From Sinotaia quadrata (Eukaryota; Mollusca; Gastropoda; Architaenioglossa; Viviparidae): a stretch of 64,000 bases of DNA. The DNA is taken from contig CM054180.1 in assembly GCA_028829895.1 (NCBI GenBank), positions 93,122,135 through 93,186,134 of the forward strand, written 5' to 3'. The translations under genes and the position numbers were made by a program. The first letter of the stretch is position 1, and the number at the start of each line of letters is the position of its first letter. The notes below the pieces were generated by a model, which saw only the letters and a program-made list of their open reading frames with translations, searched no databases and was not told where the DNA came from. Below, in pieces: positions 13,201 to 25,200 of this stretch.

Positions 13201-16200
13201 TGTGAAAAATATTATTCTCATCTTGAAAATGTATTAAATAAATGCTAGTTATGGAAAATAAGTACCATTTTCATGATGTCTTCCTTTTAACAAGGTGTAT
13301 TTGTTAGTTATTGGTTACATATGTGCTAGTTATTGGTTACATATGTGTTAGTTATTGGTTACATATGTGTTAGTTATTGGTTACATATGTGTTAGTTATT
13401 GGTTATATATGTGCTAGTTATTGGTTATGTATGTGTTAGTTATTGGTTACATATGTTTTAGTTATTGGTTATGTACGTATTAGTTTTGTGGTATGAGTGT
13501 GAATGTGTATGAGTGAAAATGCTAACTGTATTAGAGCTGTAGGTTTCAAACTCAAAATTTATTGGATACTTTGTCTGTTCTCTAAGTTCCAAACAGAAAG
13601 TGATTTTATGGAATGAGTTGGTTGCTTATCTTGTCAAGCAGTAATAGCACATGCCCTTCATTAAAATTGTGTGGGTTTTTTAACCTTATGAAGTATTGAT
13701 CAGTTTAAACTCTGTTTGAAAGTTTGTCATTTATCTTCATTAAGTTCCAGACTGTTTGGTAAAAAACCTTCAGTCATTTATTGACTTTCAAGAAGAACTT
13801 TTGTTTGGGGATTGGTATCTTGTCGGTGTTATGCAACCAGAATCATGGACATTAGACAGGAAGAAAGTCCACATCATTCAGTCACAAAATGGTTTGATTT
13901 TCTTTCACCGAAGCTACAAGTAAGTCAAGAAAACAACTGCAATGCAGTTTGGTAATAAAATCCTTTTAATAAATCTTTGATTTGAAAATGTCACAACACT
14001 TTTGACTAAAGTAATCATATATTAATTATTTACTTTTATAAATAACTACCTTAACTGAGTATTGATGATGAATGTTTCTTAATATCTTAAAGGTAGTTTT
14101 AGTTTCTAATGAATTACCAGCTAACTTATGTATTAATATCTTTAAGGTAGTTTTAGTTTGTAATGAATTACCAGCTAACTTATGTATTAATATCTTAAAG
14201 GTAGTTTTAGCAATTTCTAATGAATTACTAGCTAACTTATGTATTAAGTGACTACAGCAATTTCTAATGAATTACTAGCTCACTTATTTATTAAGTGACT
14301 ACAGCAATTTCTAATGAATTACTAGCTAACTTATGTATTAAGTAACTACAGCAATTTCTAATGAATTACTAGCTAACTTCTGTATTAAGTGACTACAGCA
14401 ATTTCTAATGAATTACTAGCTAACTTATGTATTATGTGACTACAGCAATTTCTAATGAATTACTAGCTAACTTATGTATTAAGTGACTACAGCAATAAGC
14501 ACAAGACAAATTTATTTCTTACATAGATGATAAATCATTCAAAGGATCAAAATCTGTTTCTGGCTTAATAATCAGTGAGTGATGTAAGATAATTGATCTT
14601 TTTTTCAATAAAAATAATGTTTGGTTTGAAAGTATGATATACTGTTTTTGAATTGATCAATGCTAAGTCATTGCAGAGCAGAAGAGATGTGAAGTAAAAG
14701 TCTCACTAAGTTGACAAGTAGATATTTTTCTTTTTTAAAATTCCCATAAAAAATTATAAAAATACAGGTCAGTTATGATGTTTTGGTTGTTGGACTTTGA
14801 AATCAATATTGGTCATAACCAACTCTACTGATATTTGAGAAATTCTAACTTTAATAAGAAATATTTATGGACAGACATACTGGAACAAAATCAAGGACTT
14901 ACGATAGAGAAATTCATGCATTGATGTAGAAATAAGTTTGATAATAGAGCGTCAGTTACTGATGCAATGGAATCAAATATGAGCTAAGATAAATAGAATG
15001 TTTTGAGAGTACCATAGCACTGTTTTCAACACTAGAATGTAAATATATCTTGAAATTGATGAGCTTGAAGCATCAGATTCTATCAGATAGCTACAGGACT
15101 GAAAATTTGTTGAAATATTTGTTGTTTCATTTAGATACATCTATTTAAATATAACAGGTTTCTAAAGTAAGTGCTTTGGAGAGCATTTGTAACACCCTAA
15201 AAGTGTATATATATTGAATTTAATAATTATGTAAAATACATTGTTTATTGATTTCTATTCATTAGGACAAGATTTGCAATATTTACAGTTAAATGAGAAA
15301 TTCCTAAATGTACCCCTGATATCACTTGACATTATGACACAAAATTCTTAGCACATTATGCAGCAACAGTATGTTGTCCTACCACTTTTTACATTTTAGC
15401 TGGTAATTATAGTCAGTCCTTCAAGGATATGCTTGCAAGATAATATATTATTGCAGTACCTAATACAAAACATTATGCTTATCATGGTTCATGATCTTCC
15501 AGGAAAATGCAATACTCTTGATGCTTACATAAGAAATCTTTGATAAATCAATTTTTAGTGTGGAGTTTGTTGCACAAGAATTTTTACAACTCTCCTTCAT
15601 TACCATTCAATCATTATGTCACGGTGGAAGGGAAGTAAGCGGCTGAAATTTATTTTTTTATTTTACTTAATTACCTCCCTTTGCTTTGTGACGTTTTCTT
15701 TACGTTTTGTTTTCATATAATAATGAGCGAGTGGCGTGATGCATGCATTGTCAGTCAGTTTGCGAGCGTGATTACTTATTTCTTATTTATAACATTGTTA
15801 TTTGATTTGTTTACTTGTTCATTTATGTTAGATGATAATAATTAAATTAGTGATAGGTAGATTATATATTTAGTTCATTAAATGTTCATTAAATAGAAAT
15901 TTAACTAGGGATTATTTTAGCCAATGCACCACTAAATAAGTGCACCTATAACAATAGACGTCCATCTTTTCACGTGCCTGATTTTTCTAGAAGGCCGTGG
16001 AAGAGTTGGTTTTTATAAAAGGAAATTGCAGGGACTTTTTCGAGAGAGTGTTGAGCAATTGCGCGCAGAGCAACATCGGAGATTTTAGACGTTTTTATCG
16101 TCTCGTTCTGGCGCCGTCCATTTTATAGGATTGGAAGAGTGCTCACCCTTCGTTGGCAAGACTTGGCAGTGTTTGCGTGGGTCAGGACCAGCTGGCTTCT

Positions 16201-19200
16201 ACCCTCCCAGCCATACGTCGGGCACCCTCCCTAGATTGTCAGCAGGAACCAGGGCTGCTATCGTATTACAGACTGGGGATCCTGGGACAGGTCTGGACGG
16301 GGCATTCTTCGCTCACATTCTGGTCTTCATTGGTTCATCAACCACTTATAACTTCGTCGCTTTTCAGCGAGTGGTACTTTCTACGTTTATCAACGTGAAA
16401 GAGAGATAACCAGGTTCATCAACCTGCGTACGTGCTGTTTTACCCCCATCCCTGTCCAGGGGGAGACATCGTTATTTTGTTCCCGGTCTTCACCGAGGAA
16501 CATTGTCGACATTTCCTGTGACTATTCGAGGAAAAGTGTAATTCATTTATTGGACTTCCATATTTCATACGTAGCCAGTGTGTTGGCATTAGTGTACTTG
16601 ACATTTTCGGGACATTTCCAGGACTGTGGTTTCATTATTCTAAATGACTGTAAGTAGCATAGTTAACCTAGTGGTGCATTTATTTAGGTAGGTAGTTTAG
16701 TCATAGCTTATTAATTAATTAGAAGTTTAGAATATTATTGACATTTATTTATAGGGACATTTTAACTATAAACATTTATTAATTATTTGGGTACTTACCC
16801 TAAACTGTTTAGAGACATTTTATCATATTAACAATTTTCATAAATAATTTAGTAAGGTGATGAATGGGTTTATTTTTCACCCTAAACACTTAAGACTTTA
16901 TTATTAACTTTGGGTTTTTCACCCATCAGCCTAATTTCAGTGTTAACATTTGTGGTCATCACTACTTTCTGTGTTTATCTTTTGTGGTGGGCTTTTACCC
17001 ACAGATTGGTATAGTAAATTTTGTATACCATTTGTTAGAGTATTGTGGTTTTAAACCGCAACTCTTTTCAGTGCTGATATTTGCAGTTTTCACTGCTAGG
17101 CATATTATTAATTTTGCTTTTTATTTTTATTTTATTTCATTTTATCATATTCATTGCTCTGGTCCCCCATCCCATGAATGTTGCTGAGTGGATGTTGCTG
17201 GATGAATGACTAACACCGTACGAGAGAGTAACCCATATTATTATTAGAATAAATTCCTTTTTTAACTCTTCATCAAGAGTTGGGTTCTTTACTCTCTCTG
17301 TTGTGAAAGTGTGTTGGTACGGCTGTTTGTTTGTTCGTTCTGTGCGTCCCTCACAATACATTCATTCCGCAAGCATACATACACGCTGATTTCCACACTT
17401 TGCCCCACATGCAGAATAAACATTTTCCCCCACAAGAACATCGTTGGTATCTGTATGTGAGAGTGATTTATTTTTAACATCTTAAGTTACTCGGTGTGGT
17501 CTCAGCAAGTCGCGGTAGCTGACCCCCCCCCCCTACCCATCGAGGAGGCGAGAGGAGGCGGCTCAACAACACCCACCCCGTGACATTTTTGGTGACCCTG
17601 ACGTGATCGGGTAAGATTTGTGTGTATGATTGCATCACCCTTTTTCTTTTCTTTTCTTTCCTTTCATCATCATCATCATTGATAGACATTGATGTGATTC
17701 TCTTTGTGCATTGTGGATTTTTGTACACATTGAATTTACATTGGATTTTATATGCATTGATTTTTGTGCACTACAGATTTACGTGCACCATTTTTTCTGG
17801 ACATTTTGTGCGCGATAGGGCCGTGATTTTTCCGTGTACGCAGCTAGGACATTTTGGATTTGTTGTTAGTGCGTACTTTCAGGACATCAGCATGGATGAG
17901 TGGGCTGATAGATGTAGAGTTCAGAGGGAAGCTATAGCAGTGGGAGATGAGTTGGGCCTTAAAGGGTCAGAGTTGGTAGAATTTTTGAGGGAGAAGTTGA
18001 GAGAATGGGATGAGAGAGAAGGAAGGAGTAATGCTCTACAGATAGAAATAGAGAAGATGTGGGCAGAGACAGAGGACGTAGAGATAGTGACAGAAGACAG
18101 AGAAGAATTTGATGATTACCTGTTTGAGTTCATACAGTTAAATTATGACATAGGAAAGGAGTGCGGGATGGAAGGAGAAAGACTAGAACAGTATGTAGAT
18201 GACGAAATGGTTAGTTGGTACGATGACAAGAGAAGGTTAGCATTAAAAGAAATGATAGAAAAGGAAAAGACAGGAGTGAGACGGAGCTTTGAGGAAATGG
18301 AGATAGAAATAGCAAGGGACATTGAGAGGATGAAGATGGAAGATGCTAGGGACATAGAGTTGATAAAGGCGAAGATTAAAGACAGAGAGTTAGAGATATT
18401 GAGACAGACAGAAAGGGACAAAGAAATAGAGGTAGAAAGATTGAAGACAGTGGACGAGGTTGGGATAGTGACTGAGAGATGTGAACTATTAGTTGACCAG
18501 ATCATGGTGTGTGGAGAGGAAGCTACCGTTGTGACTACAGGGGAAGCTACTCTCCCTAGTACTGCTGACATAACTGATGACTCTCTTAGAGCACCGCTCA
18601 AAGAGTCAAGTGTCACACAGGAATTAGATGACAAGATTAAATTTCTGGTGGGACAAGATGTTGTGACTAGTGGGAATGGTGGTGAAGGAAATTGTCTGAT
18701 AGATTTTAAGTGCCCTTTTCCATCGAGGATTCCTACAGTAGCAGTAGTGATGCCTGATTATGATATGCCCATATTAGACATCCAGTTTGGATTTGATTTC
18801 GGTGCAGAACCCCAGTTTGATCTTGATTTTGATTCTGGTAGTAGTGACGATAGTGCCAAGATTTCTTATCCAAATTCTCTGCCATGTTCTGTGATGATCA
18901 GTCACTTGAGTGAGACAACTGATTCATCTTTAGATGTCTCAGGACAATCATCTGTTCTGTTTTCCCCATCAGGGCAAGAACAGTGTCCATCTCTTTCTGC
19001 TATGGAAGTTTCGAGGTCCATTTTGTTTTTAGTGTCTCCAACTGACTATTGGTCCAGTACACTCTTTGAACCGCTGAGTGCTACTCAGAGCCCTTCAGTT
19101 GTTCAGGCGAGCAAGTCAGACACTTCGGGTTGTCATGGCTACAAGGCCAGTGGTCATGACTATCCTGCCACTAATGGCTATGCTCTGGACACTTTCACAT

Positions 19201-22200
19201 CACGTGAGTGTTGTGAGACATCTTGGTTGTCTACTGATGTGTTAGATGCATCGCAGATTTTTCCTCATACTGCTGCTACCTCTGAGCTGACAACCTCACG
19301 TCATGACCATTTAGAAGTTCAGGCCCCATACGTTTTGGACAAAACATTTCAGTTTCAGTCGGTTGATCAACCGCATTCTGCAAGAAGGAAAGATAGGTGT
19401 AAGAGGACAGTTTTTGCTGACGTCACTCGGACAGTGACAACAGCCTCAGACATAGAGGTGAAGGGATTGACTAGGGATTTCATTTTTCTTTTCCTACCCC
19501 CGAGTTCGAGCCTCGTGATGGCTCAGGGAAACTCTAGTAGCGTGTCTAGTGACACACATGATGGCGGAACTACATTTTTGAGATCGCCTAACAGGATGGA
19601 TGTAAGTGTTGTGGCAGTTAGCATACCCACGTACACTACTACCCCATTTGTAACCACCATGTTTCAGTCATTTAAGTACAGGCGCAAGGCTTTTTTCATT
19701 TCGTGTTTGTGGACCCACATGACGAGTGGAATAGTTTGGATTTCTTCATTGATAAGTTCATTTTTCTAGTTAATGTTTTGTGTTAAGGACAGCTTGTTTT
19801 CTTAGCACTGATATTTCTCTTATGTTTATTGGGACATTTTGACATGTCTAATACAACTAGTATTGACATGACGTTTAGTTCTAGTAGCTTTTCAGCTGTC
19901 ATCCAGAGACATTTTCCTCTCTTTAAAAAATAAATTTTGCCGATTTTGTTGACCTCCACCCTTCGGGTTCGGTCATTTTTTAGAGGGGAGGTGTCACGGT
20001 GGAAGGGAAGTAAGCGGCTGAAATTTATTTTTTTATTTTACTTAATTACCTCCCTTTGCTTTGTGACGTTTTCTTTACGTTTTGTTTTCATATAATAATG
20101 AGCGAGTGGCGTGATGCATGCATTGTCAGTCAGTTTGCGAGCGTGATTACTTATTTCTTATTTATAACATTGTTATTTGATTTGTTTACTTGTTCATTTA
20201 TGTTAGATGATAATAATTAAATTAGTGATAGGTAGATTATATATTTAGTTCATTAAATGTTCATTAAATAGAAATTTAACTAGGGATTATTTTAGCCAAT
20301 GCACCACTAAATAAGTGCACCTATAACAATAGACGTCCATCTTTTCACGTGCCTGATTTTTCTAGAAGGCCGTGGAAGAGTTGGTTTTTATAAAAGGAAA
20401 TTGCAGGGACTTTTTCGAGAGAGTGTTGAGCAATTGCGCGCAGAGCAACATCGGAGATTTTAGACGTTTTTATCGTCTCGTTCTGGCGCCGTCCATTTTA
20501 TCTAACTTTTCGCGGTTAGTAAAATAGGATTGGAAGAGTGCTCACCCTTCGTTGGCAAGACTTGGCAGTGTTTGCGTGGGTCAGGACCAGCTGGCTTGTA
20601 CCCTCCCAGCCATACGTCGGGCACCCTCCCTAGATTGTCAGCAGGAACCAGGGCTGCTATCGTATTACAGACTGGGGATCCTGGGACAGGTCTGGACGGG
20701 GCATTCTTCGCTCACATTCTGGTCTTCATTGGTTCATCAACCACTTATAACTTCGTCGCTTTTCAGCGAGTGGTACTTTCTACGTTTATCAACGTGAAAG
20801 AGAGATAACCAGGTTCATCAACCTGCGTACGTGCTGTTTTACCCCCATCCCTGTCCAGGGGGAGACATCGTTATTTTGTTCCCGGTCTTCACCGAGGAAC
20901 ATTGTCGACATTTCCTGTGACTATTCGAGGAAAAGTGTAATTCATTTATTGGACTTCCATATTTCATACGTAGCCAGTGTGTTGGCATTAGTGTACTTGA
21001 CATTTTCGGGACATTTCCAGGACTGTGGTTTCATTATTCTAAATGACTGTAAGTAGCATAGTTAACCTAGTGGTGCATTTATTTAGGTAGGTAGTTTAGT
21101 CATAGCTTATTAATTAATTAGAAGTTTAGAATATTATTGACATTTATTTATAGGGACATTTTAACTATAAACATTTATTAATTATTTGGGTACTTACCCT
21201 AAACTGTTTAGAGACATTTTATCATATTAACAATTTTCATAAATAATTTAGTAAGGTGATGAATGGGTTTATTTTTCACCCTAAACACTTAAGACTTTAT
21301 TATTAACTTTGGGTTTTTCACCCATCAGCCTAATTTCAGTGTTAACATTTGTGGTCATCACTACTTTCTGTGTTTATCTTTTGTGGTGGGCTTTTACCCA
21401 CAGATTGGTATAGTAAATTTTGTATACCATTTGTTAGAGTATTGTGGTTTTAAACCGCAACTCTTTTCAGTGCTGATATTTGCAGTTTTCACTGCTAGGC
21501 ATATTATTAATTTTGCTTTTTATTTTTATTTTATTTCATTTTATCATATTCATTGCTCTGGTCCCCCATCCCATGAATGTTGCTGAGTGGATGTTGCTGG
21601 ATGAATGACTAACACCGTACGAGAGAGTAACCCATATTATTATTAGAATAAATTCCTTTTTTAACTCTTCATCAAGAGTTGGGTTCTTTACTCTCTCTGT
21701 TGTGAAAGTGTGTTGGTACGGCTGTTTGTTTGTTCGTTCTGTGCGTCCCTCACAATACATTCATTCCGCAAGCATACATACACGCTGATTTCCACACTTT
21801 GCCCCACATGCAGAATAAACATTTTCCCCCACAAGAACATCGTTGGTATCTGTATGTGAGAGTGATTTATTTTTAACATCTTAAGTTACTCGGTGTGGTC
21901 TCAGCAAGTCGCGGTAGCTGACCCCCCCCCCCTACCCATCGAGGAGGCGAGAGGAGGCGGCTCAACAACACCCACCCCGTGACATTTTTGGTGACCCTGA
22001 CGTGATCGGGTAAGATTTGTGTGTATGATTGCATCACCCTTTTTCTTTTCTTTTCTTTCCTTTCATCATCATCATCATTGATAGACATTGATGTGATTCT
22101 CTTTGTGCATTGTGGATTTTTGTACACATTGAATTTACATTGGATTTTATATGCATTGATTTTTGTGCACTACGGATTTACGTGCACCATTTTTTCTGGA

Positions 22201-25200
22201 CATTTTGTGCGCGATAGGGCCGTGATTTTTCCGTGTACGCAGCTAGGACATTTTGGATTTGTTGTTAGTGCGTACTTTCAGGACATCAGCATGGATGAGT
22301 GGGCTGATAGATGTAGAGTTCAGAGGGAAGCTATAGCAGTGGGAGATGAGTTGGGCCTTAAAGGGTCAGAGTTGGTAGAATTTTTGAGGGAGAAGTTGAG
22401 AGAATGGGATGAGAGAGAAGGAAGGAGTAATGCTCTACAGATAGAAATAGAGAAGATGTGGGCAGAGACAGAGGACGTAGAGATAGTGACAGAAGACAGA
22501 GAAGAATTTGATGATTACCTGTTTGAGTTCATACAGTTAAATTATGACATAGGAAAGGAGTGCGGGATGGAAGGAGAAAGACTAGAACAGTATGTAGATG
22601 ACGAAATGGTTAGTTGGTACGATGACAAGAGAAGGTTAGCATTAAAAGAAATGATAGAAAAGGAAAAGACAGGAGTGAGACGGAGCTTTGAGGAAATGGA
22701 GATAGAAATAGCAAGGGACATTGAGAGGATGAAGATGGAAGATGCTAGGGACATAGAGTTGATAAAGGCGAAGATTAAAGACAGAGAGTTAGAGATATTG
22801 AGACAGACAGAAAGGGACAAAGAAATAGAGGTAGAAAGATTGAAGACAGTGGACGAGGTTGGGATAGTGACTGAGAGATGTGAACTATTAGTTGACCAGA
22901 TCATGGTGTGTGGAGAGGAAGCTACCGTTGTGACTACAGGGGAAGCTACTCTCCCTAGTACTGCTGACATAACTGATGACTCTCTTAGAGCACCGCTCAA
23001 AGAGTCAAGTGTCACACAGGAATTAGATGACAAGATTAAATTTCTGGTGGGACAAGATGTTGTGACTAGTGGGAATGGTGGTGAAGGAAATTGTCTGATA
23101 GATTTTAAGTGCCCTTTTCCATCGAGGATTCCTACAGTAGCAGTAGTGATGCCTGATTATGATATGCCCATATTAGACATCCAGTTTGGATTTGATTTCG
23201 GTGCAGAACCCCAGTTTGATCTTGATTTTGATTCTGGTAGTAGTGACGATAGTGCCAAGATTTCTTATCCAAATTCTCTGCCATGTTCTGTGATGATCAG
23301 TCACTTGAGTGAGACAACTGATTCATCTTTAGATGTCTCAGGACAATCATCTGTTCTGTTTTCCCCATCAGGGCAAGAACAGTGTCCATCTCTTTCTGCT
23401 ATGGAAGTTTCGAGGTCCATTTTGTTTTTAGTGTCTCCAACTGACTATTGGTCCAGTACACTCTTTGAACCGCTGAGTGCTACTCAGAGCCCTTCAGTTG
23501 TTCAGGCGAGCAAGTCAGACACTTCGGGTTGTCATGGCTACAAGGCCAGTGGTCATGACTATCCTGCCACTAATGGCTATGCTCTGGACACTTTCACATC
23601 ACGTGAGTGTTGTGAGACATCTTGGTTGTCTACTGATGTGTTAGATGCATCGCAGATTTTTCCTCATACTGCTGCTACCTCTGAGCTGACAACCTCACGT
23701 CATGACCATTTAGAAGTTCAGGCCCCATACGTTTTGGACAAAACATTTCAGTTTCAGTCGGTTGATCAACCGCATTCTGCAAGAAGGAAAGATAGGTGTA
23801 AGAGGACAGTTTTTGCTGACGTCACTCGGACAGTGACAACAGCCTCAGACATAGAGGTGAAGGGATTGACTAGGGATTTCATTTTTCTTTTCCTACCCCC
23901 GAGTTCGAGCCTCGTGATGGCTCAGGGAAACTCTAGTAGCGTGTCTAGTGACACACATGATGGCGGAACTACATTTTTGAGATCGCCTAACAGGATGGAT
24001 GTAAGTGTTGTGGCAGTTAGCATACCCACGTACACTACTACCCCATTTGTAACCACCATGTTTCAGTCATTTAAGTACAGGCGCAAGGCTTTTTTCATTT
24101 CGTGTTTGTGGACCCACATGACGAGTGGAATAGTTTGGATTTCTTCATTGATAAGTTCATTTTTCTAGTTAATGTTTTGTGTTAAGGACAGCTTGTTTTC
24201 TTAGCACTGATATTTCTCTTATGTTTATTGGGACATTTTGACATGTCTAATACAACTAGTATTGACATGACGTTTAGTTCTAGTAGCTTTTCAGCTGTCA
24301 TCCAGAGACATTTTCCTCTCTTTAAAAAATAAATTTTGCCGATTTTGTTGACCTCCACCCTTCGGGTTCGGTCATTTTTTAGAGGGGAGGTGTCACGGTG
24401 GAAGGGAAGTAAGCGGCTGAAATTTATTTTTTTATTTTACTTAATTACCTCCCTTTGCTTTGTGACGTTTTCTTTACGTTTTGTTTTCATATAATAATGA
24501 GCGAGTGGCGTGATGCATGCATTGTCAGTCAGTTTGCGAGCGTGATTACTTATTTCTTATTTATAACATTGTTATTTGATTTGTTTACTTGTTCATTTAT
24601 GTTAGATGATAATAATTAAATTAGTGATAGGTAGATTATATATTTAGTTCATTAAATGTTCATTAAATAGAAATTTAACTAGGGATTATTTTAGCCAATG
24701 CACCACTAAATAAGTGCACCTATAACAATAGACGTCCATCTTTTCACGTGCCTGATTTTTCTAGAAGGCCGTGGAAGAGTTGGTTTTTATAAAAGGAAAT
24801 TGCAGGGACTTTTTCGAGAGAGTGTTGAGCAATTGCGCGCAGAGCAACATCGGAGATTTTAGACGTTTTTATCGTCTCGTTCTGGCGCCGTCCATTTTAT
24901 CTAACTTTTCGCGGTTAGTAAAATAGGATTGGAAGAGTGCTCACCCTTCGTTGGCAAGACTTGGCAGTGTTTGCGTGGGTCAGGACCAGCTGGCTTCTAC
25001 CCTCCCAGCCATACGTCGGGCACCCTCCCTAGATTGTCAGCAGGAACCAGGGCTGCTATCGTATTACAGACTGGGGATCCTGGGACAGGTCTGGACGGGG
25101 CATTCTTCGCTCACATTCTGGTCTTCATTGGTTCATCAACCACTTATAACTTCGTCGCTTTTCAGCGAGTGGTACTTTCTACGTTTATCAACGTGAAAGA

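Larger units (their letters stand above)
15617..17585 (+). repeat. LTR 1 of the tandem array
   Basis: 1969 bases, starting TGTCACGG and ending CCGTGACA. It lacks a 24-base segment present in LTRs 2 and 3, after position 16125 (ctaac...gttag, partly palindromic). It includes a TATA box, two AATAAA signals and an 11-C run near the end. A 92-codon open frame beginning at 16131 (no ATG) exists in all three LTRs; I do not regard it as a gene. Confidence 0.93.

Noticed and set aside
16131..16409. 92-codon ORF in each LTR of the tandem array
   Set aside because: It has no ATG and no family resemblance, and a second frame is also open across the same stretch. It is kept only because the LTR copies are near-identical.
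18143..18634. 163-codon minus-strand ORF, repeated at 22542-23033
   Set aside because: Antisense shadow of the coiled-coil part of the tandem element ORF.
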